DNA of 64,000 nt from Streptomyces sp. RPA4-2 (GCF_012273515.2 NZ_CP050975.2:3906001-3970000); one strand, 5' to 3'. Positions 1-10,053 are shown, counted from the stretch's first letter. Numbers and translations: made by a program. The notes: generated by a model not told the origin, from the sequence alone.

Positions 1-1
1 C

Positions 2-1582
2 GAGGCGTTCTTCGTCGGCGCGGTCGCGGCGGTGGCGGGCCTGGTCGCGGGTATCGGCATCGGCGCGGGGATGCGCTCGCTCATGGGCACCCTCGGCGCC
101 ACCGTCCCGGACGGCCCGCTGGTGATCTCGCCCGGCACGATCGCCACGGCCCTGCTCGTCGGCGTTCTCATCACGATGCTCGCCGCCTGGCTGCCCGGCC
201 GCCGCGCCGCGAAGATCCCGCCGGTCGCCGCGATGAGCAGCGTGCACGCGCAGGCGACCACCAAGTCCCTCGTCGTACGCAACACGCTCGGCGCCCTGTT
301 CGCCGGCGCGGGCGTCGCCGTGGTCCTGTACGCGACGACCATGAACGGCTCGGACGGGCAGGCGCCCATGGGCCTGGGCGCGGTCCTGCTCATCATCGGC
401 GTCTTCGTCCTCACCCCGCTGCTGTCCCGTCCGCTGATCGCGGCGGCCGCGCCGGTCCTGCGGGTCTTCGGGGTGTCCGGCAAGCTGGCCCGCCAGAACT
501 CGGTCCGCAACCCGCGCCGGACCGCCGCGACCGCCTCCGCCCTGATGATCGGCCTCACGCTGATCACCGGGATGACGGTGATGGCGGGCAGCCTGCAGAA
601 GTCGATCGACAAGATGGCCAGCTCCGCGATCAAGGCGGACTACGTCGTCTCGATGGCGAACGGCAACTCCCTCTCCCCCGACGTCGCCAAGACGCTGTCC
701 GGGCTCGACGGGGTCACCGCCACCAGCCCCCTGCGCAACGCGCCCTCGCGGATCGACGGCAGGACCGAGTACCTGACGGGCGTCAACGGCGCGTCCATCG
801 CCCGGCTCACCGACCTCAAGGTCGACGAGGGTGCCTTCAAGGTCGGTGGCAGCCGCGTAGTCGTCGACAAGGACACCGCCGAGTCCCACCACTGGAAGGC
901 CGGTTCCGGCTTCACGGTCGCCTACGAGGACGGCGCGAAGAAGCGGCTCACGGTATCCGGTGTGTACGAGGGCAACCAGATGATCAGCGGCATCATCCTC
1001 GACAACACCACGCTCGCGCCGCACCAGAGCGACGCCTCCGACATGCAGGTCATGCTCAAGACGTCGAGCGGCACGTCGGACGCCGCCAAGACCAGGCTGG
1101 AGAAGGCCCTCGGCGACAACCCGGCCATCCAGGTGCAGGACAAGAAGGACATCTCCAACGGCATCGCGCAGATGTTCACCCTGCTCCTGAACATGCTCTA
1201 CGGCCTGCTCGCGATGGCGGTCATCGTCGCCGTCCTCGGGGTCATCAACACCCTCGCCATGTCGGTCTTCGAGCGCTCGCAGGAGATCGGGATGCTCCGC
1301 GCGATCGGCCTCGACCGCAAGGGAATCAAGCGGATGGTCCGCCTGGAGTCCCTGGTCATCTCGCTCTTCGGCGGTGTGCTCGGCATCGGTCTGGGTGTGT
1401 TCTTCGGCTGGGCGGCCGGCGAGCTCGTCGGCAGCAGGATGGCGACGTACGAGCTGGTCCTGCCCTGGGCCAGGATGGCCCTCTTCCTGCTGCTCGCGGG
1501 CACGGTCGGCGTCCTGGCCTCGCTGTGGCCGGCCCGCCGGGCGGCCCGCCTGAACATGCTGACGGCGATCAAGTCCGAGTAG
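2..1582 (+). CDS. ABC transporter permease, FtsX/MacB type (5' end outside window)
   Basis: The reading frame is open from the first in-frame codon at base 2, so the true start lies to the left. The visible part holds a membrane block, a long extracellular domain (roughly codons 190-380 of the visible part) and a C-terminal FtsX domain with three hydrophobic stretches and the conserved run GMLRAIGLDRKGIKRM. It is clearly paralogous to the permease at 28928-31510, sharing the pattern YGLLAxAxxVAVLGVxNTLA. Members export lipids, peptides or drugs, or transmit mechanical signals, together with a LolD-like ATPase that should lie just upstream of the window. The end is at a TAG followed by a strong hairpin, so this is the last gene of its operon. 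The substrate cannot be told. Confidence 0.93.
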   Translation, partial: EAFFVGAVAAVAGLVAGIGIGAGMRSLMGTLGATVPDGPLVISPGTIATALLVGVLITMLAAWLPGRRAAKIPPVAAMSSVHAQATTKSLVVRNTLGALFAGAGVAVVLYATTMNGSDGQAPMGLGAVLLIIGVFVLTPLLSRPLIAAAAPVLRVFGVSGKLARQNSVRNPRRTAATASALMIGLTLITGMTVMAGSLQKSIDKMASSAIKADYVVSMANGNSLSPDVAKTLSGLDGVTATSPLRNAPSRIDGRTEYLTGVNGASIARLTDLKVDEGAFKVGGSRVVVDKDTAESHHWKAGSGFTVAYEDGAKKRLTVSGVYEGNQMISGIILDNTTLAPHQSDASDMQVMLKTSSGTSDAAKTRLEKALGDNPAIQVQDKKDISNGIAQMFTLLLNMLYGLLAMAVIVAVLGVINTLAMSVFERSQEIGMLRAIGLDRKGIKRMVRLESLVISLFGGVLGIGLGVFFGWAAGELVGSRMATYELVLPWARMALFLLLAGTVGVLASLWPARRAARLNMLTAIKSE

Positions 1583-1597
1583 CCACGGCGGCGGTAC

Positions 1598-1638
1598 GCG
1601 GAAGGGCCCCGTTCCGGGCAGGAACGGGGCCCTTCCGC
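1598..1638. terminator. bidirectional hairpin terminator
   Basis: Perfect 18-bp inverted repeat (1598-1615 and 1621-1638) around a 5-nt loop, between the convergent ends of the ABC permease and the methyltransferase gene. There is no long U-tract, as is usual in Streptomyces. Confidence 0.85.
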
Positions 1639-1678
1639 CGTCGGTGCCGAGGAGCCGGCCACGGAACCCGCCGCGGGC

Positions 1679-2980
1679 CTACGGGACGACGGGGTGCCAG
1701 GTTCTCGCCCGCAGCGGCAGTCCGGAAGCGCCGGAGGGCTCCGGTGTCCTGACCGCCAGCACCTGGTTGACGCCGATGCGGTTGCGCTCGAAAGCGAGCG
1801 CGGAGGCCGCCATGTAGAGGCGCCAGACACGGGCCCGGCCGGGGCTGGTGAGCTGCACCGCCCGGGGCCACTGCGCCTCCAGGTTGGCGACCCAGTGGCG
1901 CAGCGTGAGGGCGTAGTGCTCGCGGATCGACTCGACGTCACGGACCTCGAAACCGGCCCGTTCCAGCTGTGTCACGGTCGTACCCACCGGGGCCAGTTCG
2001 CCGTCCGGGAAGACGTACGCGTCGATGAACTCGTCGACCGAGTAGGTCGATTCGTCGCGCTGCGGCCGCCGCCCGATCTGGTGGTTGAGCAGCCGCCCGC
2101 CCGGCGCGAGAAGCCGGTACAGCACCTCCGCGTACTCCAAGTAACGCTCGGCGCCCACGTGTTCGGCCATACCGATGGAGGAGATCGCGTCGTACGGTCC
2201 GTCGGCGACGTCCCGGTAGTCCTGCACCCGGATCTCCACCCGGTCGGTCAGGCCCTCGTCCGCGACCCGCTTACGGGCGTACGCGGCCTGCTCCTGCGAG
2301 AGCGTCACCCCGACGACACTCACCCCGTGCTCGCGCGCGGCGTGAATGGCCATCGAGCCCCAGCCGCAGCCGACGTCGAGGAGCCGCTGACCCGGCCTCA
2401 GGGCGAGCTTGCGCGCGATGAGTTCGAGCTTGTCGCGCTGCGCGCCCTCCAGGGTGCCGTCGTCCTCCCAGTAGGCGCACGAGTAGACCATGGAGGGGCC
2501 GAGGACGATCTCGTAGAAGTCGTTCCCCACGTCGTAGTGGTGGCTGATCGCGCGCCGGTCGCTGCGTTTGGTGTGCAGGTGACGGCGTCTGCGCACCTCC
2601 TCGCGGGGCGGGGCGGGCGGCAGCGGGGACCCGGCCATCCTCACCAGTCCCCGCACGGCGGCACGGACCTCGGGGTCGCGCAGGGACTCCGCGAGGCTCC
2701 GTGCGTCCTCGCCCCGGTCCCAGATCAGCCCCGACACCAGGTCCAGGGCGGCGTAGAGGTCGCCCTCCACGGCGAGGTCACCGGAGACCCAGGCGCGGGC
2801 GAGCCCCACCTCGCCCGGTTTCCACAGCAGCCGGCGCAGGGCGCGCCGGTTGCGCACCACGAGAGCGGGGGCGCCGGGCGGGCCCGCCTCCGAACCGTCC
2901 CAGGCGCGAATACGCACCGGCAACGGGGACCCCAGCAACTGCTCGACAAGGCTCTTCAGCCGCGGCGCGGCGTCCTGCAT
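1679..2980 (-). CDS. cyclopropane-fatty-acyl-phospholipid synthase family SAM methyltransferase
   Basis: 433 aa. Predicted to transfer a methylene or methyl group from S-adenosylmethionine to the double bond of an unsaturated acyl chain in membrane phospholipid. The C-terminal two thirds is a class I methyltransferase fold: HHYDVGNDFYE near residue 150, the SAM glycine motif LLDVGCGWGS near 207, and the family pattern SIGMAEHVGAERY further on. The N-terminal ~120 residues match the usual CFA-synthase N domain. I start at the ATG at 2980 because GGAGGT lies 7 nt upstream; an upstream GTG at 2989 would sit inside that Shine-Dalgarno sequence. The length is close to bacterial CFA synthases. It could be a mycolic-acid-type CmaA relative, but Streptomyces makes no mycolates. 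Confidence 0.92.
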   Translation of the reverse strand: MQDAAPRLKSLVEQLLGSPLPVRIRAWDGSEAGPPGAPALVVRNRRALRRLLWKPGEVGLARAWVSGDLAVEGDLYAALDLVSGLIWDRGEDARSLAESLRDPEVRAAVRGLVRMAGSPLPPAPPREEVRRRRHLHTKRSDRRAISHHYDVGNDFYEIVLGPSMVYSCAYWEDDGTLEGAQRDKLELIARKLALRPGQRLLDVGCGWGSMAIHAAREHGVSVVGVTLSQEQAAYARKRVADEGLTDRVEIRVQDYRDVADGPYDAISSIGMAEHVGAERYLEYAEVLYRLLAPGGRLLNHQIGRRPQRDESTYSVDEFIDAYVFPDGELAPVGTTVTQLERAGFEVRDVESIREHYALTLRHWVANLEAQWPRAVQLTSPGRARVWRLYMAASALAFERNRIGVNQVLAVRTPEPSGASGLPLRARTWHPVVP

Positions 2981-3129
2981 GGCGTACACCTCCGAGACGA
3001 CACTCCCGAACGCTCCAACACCACGTAAACACCAACCGGCCTCCTGCGCAGTCCCCCTTCCGCGTTACAGCTGAGCAAAATAGCTGTAGCCGCCACGCTC
3101 TTTGCCCCCGGCGTCCCAGGCACACCCGT

Positions 3130-3370
3130 CCCCGGGGCTCCGTCCCAGACCCCGCCAAGGGGCTGCGCCCCCTGGACCCCCGCATCGCCCGAAGGGCTCG
3201 TCCTCAAACGCCGGACGGGCTGAATATGCGGGCCCGCGCCGGATCGTTCCGGCCCGGCTGGGGATATGGGCTCATGGTTCCGGCCGGGGGCATGCCTTTC
3301 AGCCCGTCCGGCGATTGAGGACGAGGCCGTCCAGGCCGAAGCGGGGGTCCGGGGGCGGCAGCCCCCGGTG
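3130..3370. repeat. dispersed inverted-repeat element, copy A
   Basis: Two opposed arms separated by a 77-bp spacer. The inner ends are at 3199-3222 and 3300-3323 (CCTCAAACGCCGGACGGGCTG and its near complement). The left arm has the type I body (GCATCGCCCGAAGGGCTCGT) and the right arm, read in reverse complement, the type II body (GCTTCGGCCTGGACGGCCTC). Related copies lie at 6381-6561, 43249-43436 and 58534-58739. It fills most of the gap between the methyltransferase start and ndh; I see no gene in it. Confidence 0.85.
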
Positions 3371-3456
3371 ACGCGCCGGACACCGCCCCTCGCTCGAGGT
3401 CAGGGCTCTCCGGACCGGGCCGGGGTCCCGAGAACCCCCGGCCCCTACGGCGCACG

Positions 3457-3500
3457 CCGAAGGGGCCTCCCGCACCACGGATGGCGGGAGGCCCCTTCGG
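3457..3500 (-). terminator. hairpin terminator of ndh
   Basis: Perfect 17-bp inverted repeat (3457-3473 and 3484-3500) with a 10-nt loop, 34 bp beyond the ndh stop codon. Confidence 0.8.
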
Positions 3501-3533
3501 GCTGAACAGTCTGCAACAGTGACCGACGGAGGG

Positions 3534-4931
3534 TCAGGAGGCCTTGGCCCGCTCCTCGGTCTTGGCGGCCGCGGGAGCCGCCGCCGCAGCGGCCGGCGCC
3601 GGCTTCGCCGCCTCGTAGAACTCCTCACGCGGAGTCTCCATGGCCCCGAGCGAGACGACCTCACGCTTCAGGAACATCGCGAGCGTCCAGTCCGCGAAGA
3701 CACGGATCTTCCGGTTCCACGTCGGCATGGCGAGACCGTGGTAGCCACGGTGCATGTACCACGCCAGGCGACCCTTGAGCTTGATCTTCGTCTTGCCCAT
3801 GACGATCATCGCGACGCCCTTGTGGAGGCCGAGACCCGCGACAGCACCCTTGTTGGAGTGGCTGTAGTCCTTCTGCGGGAAGCCCCGCATACCGGAGATC
3901 ACGTTGTCGCCGAGCAGCTTGGCCTGCCGCAGCGCGTGCTGCGCGTTCGGCGGGCACCAGGCGTTCTCCACGCCGGCCTTGCGGGCGGCGAGGTCCGGCA
4001 CCTGGGCGTTGTCGCCCGCGGCCCAGATGTAGTCCGTGCCCTGCACCTGCAGCGTCGTCCCGGTGTCCACGTGGCCACGCGGGCCGAGCGGCAGACCGAA
4101 CCGGGTGAGGACCGGGTTGGGCTTGACGCCCGCCGTCCACACGATCGTGTCGGAGTCGACCTCGAGGCCGTTCTTCAGCACGACGTGGCCGTCGACGCAG
4201 GAGTCCATGGAGGTGGAGAGGTAGATCTCGACCCCGCGCGACTCCAGGTGCTCCTTGCCGTACTGGCCGAGCTTGGGGCCGACCTCGGGGAGGATCTTGT
4301 CCGCGGCGTCGACGAGGACGAAGCGCATGTCCTCACGGGACACGTTGCCGTAGTACTTCGACGCGTCGCGGGCCATGTCCTCGACCTCGCCGATGGTCTC
4401 CGCACCCGCGAAGCCACCGCCGACGAAGACGAAGGTCAGCGCCTTGCGGCGGACCTCCTCGTCCGTGGTCGAGTCGGCCTTGTCCAACTGCTCGAGAACG
4501 TGGTTGCGCAGGCCGATGGCCTCCTCGATGCCCTTCATGCCGATGCCCTGTTCGGCAAGGCCGGGAATCGGGAAGGTGCGGGAGACCGCGCCCATCGCGA
4601 TGACGAGGTAGTCGAAAGGCAGCTCGTACGCCTCACCCACGAGGGGGGCGATCGTGGCTACCTTGCGGTCCTGGTCGATGGTGGTGACCCGACCGGTCAG
4701 AACCTCCGCCTTGGGCAGCACGCGTCGCAGTGGGACGACGACATGCCGCGGCGAGATGCTGCCGGCGGCGGCTTCGGGGAGGAAGGGCTGGTAGGTCATG
4801 TACGACCGGGGGTCGACGACCGTGACGGTCGCCTCTCCGTAGCGCATCTTCTTGAGAATGCGCCGAGCTGCGTACAGGCCTACGTACCCACCGCCTACTA
4901 CGAGGATCCTGGGACGCTCCGTGGTGCTCAT
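3534..4931 (-). CDS. ndh: type II NADH dehydrogenase (NAD(P)/FAD-dependent oxidoreductase)
   Basis: 465 aa. Oxidises NADH and passes electrons to menaquinone on the cytoplasmic face of the membrane without pumping protons. It has the FAD-binding GGGYVGLYAA at the N-terminus, the second dinucleotide-binding GGGFAGAETIGE near residue 175, and WTAGVKPNP and WAAGDNAQVPD patterns typical of NDH-2. The last ~25 residues form an Ala/Lys/Glu-rich tail not needed for catalysis. It starts at an ATG and lies downstream of ppx in the same orientation, but a 450-bp gap carrying Rex-like boxes suggests its own redox-controlled promoter. Some NDH-2 relatives are sulfide:quinone oxidoreductases, but the motifs here favour NDH-2. 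Confidence 0.93.
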   Translation of the reverse strand: MSTTERPRILVVGGGYVGLYAARRILKKMRYGEATVTVVDPRSYMTYQPFLPEAAAGSISPRHVVVPLRRVLPKAEVLTGRVTTIDQDRKVATIAPLVGEAYELPFDYLVIAMGAVSRTFPIPGLAEQGIGMKGIEEAIGLRNHVLEQLDKADSTTDEEVRRKALTFVFVGGGFAGAETIGEVEDMARDASKYYGNVSREDMRFVLVDAADKILPEVGPKLGQYGKEHLESRGVEIYLSTSMDSCVDGHVVLKNGLEVDSDTIVWTAGVKPNPVLTRFGLPLGPRGHVDTGTTLQVQGTDYIWAAGDNAQVPDLAARKAGVENAWCPPNAQHALRQAKLLGDNVISGMRGFPQKDYSHSNKGAVAGLGLHKGVAMIVMGKTKIKLKGRLAWYMHRGYHGLAMPTWNRKIRVFADWTLAMFLKREVVSLGAMETPREEFYEAAKPAPAAAAAAPAAAKTEERAKAS

Positions 4932-4966
4932 GCCATCGAGTATCCACCCGCCCCTTGGGGGTCGCT

Positions 4967-4982
4967 CGTGCGCCCCTTCACA
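4967..4982 (-). promoter_or_regulatory. weak Rex-like half-palindrome near ndh start
   Basis: On the minus strand this reads TGTGAAGGGGCGCACG: one perfect half (TGTGAA) and a degenerate second half. It lies 36 bp upstream of the ndh ATG. It was compared from memory with the Rex consensus TGTGAACNNNTTCACA. Confidence 0.3.
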
Positions 4983-5240
4983 AGCTTAGGTGGCCCCTCT
5001 GCTACACTGCGCGGCTCACGTGACCCAGGTCATGTCGGCGCAAGGGAACCAGTGTTCGGGCCGGACCGTTGTCAAGAGCCCGTGAGCTGCCACTCCGGGC
5101 GTTCGAGTACATCGAACCACTCTTCGACTTCACCCCCCGGAAACACTCCCGGAACGCTCCGGTGAGCATCGCCCCGAGACCGGCGAGCACCCCCGCGGCA
5201 CCCGAGTGGCTCAGTCCTCGCCCATCAGGGCCGAATTCCT

Positions 5241-5256
5241 TGTGAAGAACTTCACG
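5241..5256. promoter_or_regulatory. candidate Rex operator upstream of ndh
   Basis: TGTGAAGAACTTCACG matches the two half-sites of the redox-sensor Rex operator (TGTGAA and TTCACA) at 11 of 12 positions. It lies in the 450-bp gap (4932-5381) between the end of ppx and the start of ndh, about 310 bp upstream of the ndh ATG. Rex represses respiratory genes at low NADH/NAD+ and is released by NADH. A TTGACA-like -35 occurs between this site and ndh on the minus strand, but I cannot place a convincing -10. The rest of the gap shows nothing I can call. Confidence 0.5.
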
Positions 5257-5381
5257 AAGTTTTCCGGCGGCGTGTCGCAGAGAGGGCCCGGATGGCCCCC
5301 TGTACGCGCTCATACGTTATCCGACCTGCTCAGTGGAGGCTACCAGCGGGTAGCAAGCGCTCCGGGGCCCCTGGCCGGGGC

Positions 5382-6323
5382 TCAGGCGACGGACCACGCG
5401 ATGCCGTCGAGGATGTCGTGCTCGCTGACGACGACCTCCTCCGCGCCGACCCGCTCCATGACGGCCAGCAGGACGAGGGCGCCGGCGGCGATGACGTCGA
5501 CGCGCCCGGGGTGCATGGAGGGGATCGCGGCCCGTTCGGCGTGGGTGGAGTGCAGGAGCCGCTCGGTGATCTCACGGACCTTCTCCCGGGGGATGCGGGA
5601 GTGGTGGATGGCGGCCGAGTCGTACGCGGGGAGGCCCAGCGCGATGGCCGCGACCGTGGTGACCGAACCGGCGAGGCCGACCAGGGTGCGGGCCTCGCCC
5701 AGCGGGACCGTCCGGGCCGCGAGGTCCAGCGCGGCTTCGATGTCGGCGCGGATCGCGTCGGTCTCCGCGGGCTCCGGGGGATCGCTCACCACCCCGGCGT
5801 GCACCAGGTGGCGCTCCGTCATCCGTACACAGCCGATGTCCACGGAGCGGGCGGCCTGTACGTGGTCGTCGCCGACGACGAACTCGGTGGAGCCGCCGCC
5901 GATGTCCACGACCAGGTACGGCTTGGCGAGGTCGTCCCGGCCCGTGAGTTCCCTGGTCGCTCCGGTGAAGGAGAACTCGGCCTCCTGGTCGCCGGTGATC
6001 ACCTCGGGCTCGACGCCCAGGATGTCGAGGACACCGCGTACGAACTCGTCCCTGTTCTCCGCGTCGCGGGAGGCGGAGGTCGCGACGAAGCGGAGGTGCT
6101 CCGCGCCGTGCTCCTTGATGACCGCCGCGTACTCGCGGCAGGCCGCGAAGGTGCGGTCCAGGGCTTCGGGGGCGAGGCGGCCGGTGCGGTCGACTCCCTG
6201 GCCGAGCCGGACGATCGTCATACGGCGGTCCAGGTCGACGAGTTCGCCTGTCGCCGGGTTCGCGTCGGCGACGAGGAGACGGATGGAGTTCGTACCGCAG
6301 TCGATGGCGGCGACCCTGGTCAT
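5382..6323 (-). CDS. exopolyphosphatase / Ppx-GppA family phosphatase
   Basis: 313 aa. Cleaves terminal phosphate from inorganic polyphosphate (Ppx) and/or hydrolyses pppGpp (GppA). It has the ASKHA fold: the N-terminal phosphate-binding loop AIDCGTNSIRLLVAD, an intermediate SRDAENRDEF region and the second loop VDIGGGSTEFV near residue 145. The length fits short actinobacterial Ppx1/Ppx2 enzymes without the C-terminal HD domain. The ATG at 6323 is used, with AGGAG 10 nt upstream; the open frame continues further but only through a repeat element. It is the fourth gene after eno, divIC and the DUF501 gene in one orientation; repeat element B separates it from the DUF501 gene. Confidence 0.93.
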   Translation of the reverse strand: MTRVAAIDCGTNSIRLLVADANPATGELVDLDRRMTIVRLGQGVDRTGRLAPEALDRTFAACREYAAVIKEHGAEHLRFVATSASRDAENRDEFVRGVLDILGVEPEVITGDQEAEFSFTGATRELTGRDDLAKPYLVVDIGGGSTEFVVGDDHVQAARSVDIGCVRMTERHLVHAGVVSDPPEPAETDAIRADIEAALDLAARTVPLGEARTLVGLAGSVTTVAAIALGLPAYDSAAIHHSRIPREKVREITERLLHSTHAERAAIPSMHPGRVDVIAAGALVLLAVMERVGAEEVVVSEHDILDGIAWSVA

Positions 6324-6380
6324 GAGCTGTGGTCTCCTGTGGTGGTTTCCGATTCCGGCGTGCAGCCGTCCCAAGCCTAT

Positions 6381-6561
6381 TTCGCCCCCGCCGCCCCTAC
6401 CCGACCCATCCCGCACCTGGGGCTCCGCCCCAGACCCCGCCAAGGGGCTGCCGCCCCTGGACCCCCGCATCGCCCGAAGGGCTCGTCCTCAAACGCCGGA
6501 CGGGCTGACATACCCAGCCCGTCGGCGTTTGAGGACAAGGCCCTTCAGGCCGAACCGAACC
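6381..6561. repeat. dispersed inverted-repeat element, copy B
   Basis: The left outer end (TTCGCCCCCGCCGCCCC) begins at 6381. The hairpin centre has arms 6484-6507 and 6515-6536 around a 7-nt loop. The left arm is type I and the right arm type II but shortened, lacking the outer GC-rich end. It ends at the DUF501 stop codon. Confidence 0.85.
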
Positions 6562-7104
6562 TCACCCCTCCGTGCCGGCCCCCTCGGCCACGGAAAGGTC
6601 CACACACGGCCCCTTGCGCCACCACTCCGGCAGCATCGCGATCGCCTCGTCCCCCAGCGGGTTCACCCCGGGGCCCGCCGCCAGGGAGTGCGCCACCAGG
6701 ACGTGCAGGCACTTCACCCGGTCCGGCATGCCCCCCGCGCTCGGGAACCCGGCGAGCACCTCGATGGCGTCGCGGCGCGCGATGTAGTCCTCGTGGGCGG
6801 CCCGGTACGCGGCGGCCAGCTCGGGGTCGGTGGCGAGACGGTCCGTCATCTCCTTCATGACACCGTTGGCCTCAAGCGTGCCGATCGCGGAGGCCGCGCG
6901 CGGACACGTCAGGTAGTACGTCGTCGGGAACGGCGTCCCGTCGGGAAGCCGGGGCGCCGTCTCCACCACGTCCGGCGCACCGCAGGGGCAGCGGTGCGCG
7001 ATCGCGCGCAGCCCGCGCGGCGGGCGGCCGAGCTGCTGCTTGAAGGCCTCGACGTCCGCGTCGGTCGGCTCGGTCCGCGGGGTGGGCGGCGGGGGCGTTT
7101 CCAT
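6562..7104 (-). CDS. DUF501 domain-containing protein
   Basis: 180 aa, function unknown. It belongs to the actinobacterial DUF501 family always found beside divIC and eno. Visible features are a HRCPCGAPDVVET segment near residue 40 with two cysteines, YYLTCPRA near 65 with a third cysteine (a possible metal or redox site), a helical EMTDRLATDPE segment, and a final stretch with CLHVLVAHSLA. No signal peptide or membrane segment. The start is uncertain: ATG 7104 gives a protein beginning METPPPP; a TTG at 7116 would add four residues and has a slightly better purine-rich leader. It follows divIC after 48 bp, so co-transcription is likely. Confidence 0.88.
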   Translation of the reverse strand: METPPPPTPRTEPTDADVEAFKQQLGRPPRGLRAIAHRCPCGAPDVVETAPRLPDGTPFPTTYYLTCPRAASAIGTLEANGVMKEMTDRLATDPELAAAYRAAHEDYIARRDAIEVLAGFPSAGGMPDRVKCLHVLVAHSLAAGPGVNPLGDEAIAMLPEWWRKGPCVDLSVAEGAGTEG

Positions 7105-7152
7105 GCCTGTGCTCAAGTCACTTTCTCTGTCGTTTCACCGGTCCGTGTCAGC

Positions 7153-7629
7153 TCACCGGTCGGAGCGGTCGGACTTGTCGACGCCGTCCCAGACGTTGGC
7201 GTACCAGGGGCGGGCGTCCGCCCCCCGGTTCGTCCGCGACTGCTTCACAGCGTCCGGGTCGATCACGACGTATCCGGTTTCACCCGGCATCACATAGTGC
7301 AGCCGTTCGCGGATCCGCTGCTCCGCGTACGCGTCGTCCTGCCAGCGCGCCTTCAGGTCGCGGAGCTGTTCGACCCGGGCGCGGGCCCGCTCCTGCTGCC
7401 GCTGCAGATCGGCGATCTCGGCGCGCTGGGACACGTACTGCCTTATGGGGTACGCGAGGGCCACGATCAGGGAGCAGACGACGAGCGCCAGCAGCGCGGC
7501 CCGGCCCGTCAACCGCGAGCGCCGGGCCTGACGCTTGGTCTGGGAGCGGTAGACCCGGGCCGCCGTCTGCTCGCCGAGCAGCCGCAGCCGGGTCGCGGTG
7601 GAGAACCGGTCCCGGTCCTTCACGGCCAT
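7153..7629 (-). CDS. divIC: septum formation initiator family protein (FtsB/DivIC-like)
   Basis: 158 aa. A bitopic membrane protein of the FtsB/DivIC family which, with FtsL and FtsQ, licenses septal peptidoglycan synthesis. The cytoplasmic N-terminus is rich in Arg/Lys (1-42), one membrane segment spans about 44-63 (AALLALVVCSLIVALAY), and a heptad coiled coil runs about 68-100. It ends in the DivIC-type LHYVMPGETGYVVID pattern. GGAGG lies 8 nt before the ATG. It is transcribed after eno, an arrangement typical of actinobacteria. Confidence 0.92.
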   Translation of the reverse strand: MAVKDRDRFSTATRLRLLGEQTAARVYRSQTKRQARRSRLTGRAALLALVVCSLIVALAYPIRQYVSQRAEIADLQRQQERARARVEQLRDLKARWQDDAYAEQRIRERLHYVMPGETGYVVIDPDAVKQSRTNRGADARPWYANVWDGVDKSDRSDR

Positions 7630-7729
7630 GTCCCCGCCTCCCCTTCACACGTGCGGACGTCCCCGCACACGGTACGGGACCGGGTACGGGGACGTACGTG
7701 CGACTGGCTAAGCCTTAACCCTGCCGGGG

Positions 7730-9097
<1,368 letters not shown>

Positions 9098-9184
9098 CTA
9101 ACCGGCTCGGGACGATCGGCCAGCCGTTCGCCCACGCCTTGAGCAGAACTGAGGGTACATATTGTTCCCCTTCGAAACAAAAAG

Positions 9185-9226
9185 CCCCGCTCCGGTGCGT
9201 ACGGGGGAAGACGCACCGGAGCGGGG
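9185..9226 (-). terminator. intrinsic terminator after the LysM Rpf-like gene
   Basis: Perfect 15-bp stem (9185-9199 and 9212-9226) with a 12-nt loop. On the minus strand it is followed by a T-rich run (CTTTTTGTTTC, 9184 downward), so it stops transcription coming from 9347-10036 before eno. The 9011-9346 gap otherwise holds a 25-bp direct repeat and no gene. Confidence 0.88.
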
Positions 9227-9287
9227 AGCCCGTGGGGACGGGGGTGGACCCTCATCGGGCCTCCGCGTGGAGACCCTTCCTACGAGA

Positions 9288-9344
9288 GGCCCGTCATCCG
9301 AGAGGACCGTCGGCCGAACGGCCCGTCATCCGAGAGGACCGTCG
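9288..9344. repeat. 25-bp direct repeat, two copies
   Basis: The same 25 bases (core CCGTCATCCGAGAGGACCGT) occur at 9288-9312 and 9320-9344, a 32-bp period, just beyond the stop codon of the LysM Rpf-like gene and before its terminator. Confidence 0.85.
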
Positions 9345-9346
9345 TC

Positions 9347-10036
9347 TCAGCTGAGGTGGAGCTGCTGACCCGGGTAGATGAAGTCCGCGTCGTCGATGAT
9401 GTCCTTGTTCAGCTTGAACAGGTGCTGCCAGCCGCCCTTGACCTTCTTCTTCTCGGCGATCGAGCTGAGGCTGTCACCCTTGACGACCTTGTACTCGCCG
9501 TCGCCCTTCTTGACCTTCTTGCCGGTCGGGGTGGAGACGGTCTTCTTGGCCGCCGGGCGCTCGGACGAACGGGAGGCGGCGGTGTCCGTGGACCGGGTGG
9601 CGGTGCTCTGCGTGCCGCTGGAGGTGGACGGCTTCGCGGGGGTGGCCGTACCACCGGTGTAGGCGGCGCCGGACAGGCCCGTGCCGCAGGTCGGCCAGGC
9701 ACCCTTGCCCTGCGCGGCGAGGACCTTCTCGCCGATGGTGATCTGCTGGGACTTGGAGGCCTTGTCGGCGGTGGAGGCGTAGGCGGTGCCGCCGTACGCG
9801 GCCCAGGTGGAGGCCGAGAACTGCAGGCCGCCGTAGTAGCCGTTGCCGGTGTTGATCGACCAGTTGCCGCCGGACTCGCACTGGGCGACGGAGTCCCACT
9901 CGGAGGCGGTGGCGGCGGAGGCGCTGCCGGTCGCCATCAGCGGAGCGGCGATGGCGACGCCGGTGACACCGGCGAGCGTGGCGACACGAGTGGCCTTGGA
10001 CGGACGGCGGTGCTTGCCCTTGCTGGAAAACAGCAT
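9347..10036 (-). CDS. Rpf-like transglycosylase with C-terminal LysM domain
   Basis: 229 aa, secreted. A resuscitation-promoting-factor-type lysozyme-fold muralytic enzyme that cleaves peptidoglycan during spore germination and growth. The signal peptide ends near ASA at 39-41. The Rpf domain covers about 45-115 with catalytic Glu54 in CESGGNW, followed by GNGYYGGLQF and the GAWPTCG end. A Ser/Thr-rich linker spans 125-170 and a LysM peptidoglycan-binding domain about 180-228 (VVKGDSLSSIA ... YPGQQL). GAGGGG lies 8 nt before the ATG. A c-di-AMP riboswitch occupies its leader, so expression should fall when c-di-AMP is high. Confidence 0.94.
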   Translation of the reverse strand: MLFSSKGKHRRPSKATRVATLAGVTGVAIAAPLMATGSASAATASEWDSVAQCESGGNWSINTGNGYYGGLQFSASTWAAYGGTAYASTADKASKSQQITIGEKVLAAQGKGAWPTCGTGLSGAAYTGGTATPAKPSTSSGTQSTATRSTDTAASRSSERPAAKKTVSTPTGKKVKKGDGEYKVVKGDSLSSIAEKKKVKGGWQHLFKLNKDIIDDADFIYPGQQLHLS

Positions 10037-10053
10037 CGAGTGATCCCCTCACC

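Noticed and set aside
5002..5313. 103-codon minus-strand frame between ppx and ndh
   Set aside because: It has no clear ribosome site and would contain the Rex-like palindrome; coding character is weak. A short leader gene cannot be fully excluded.
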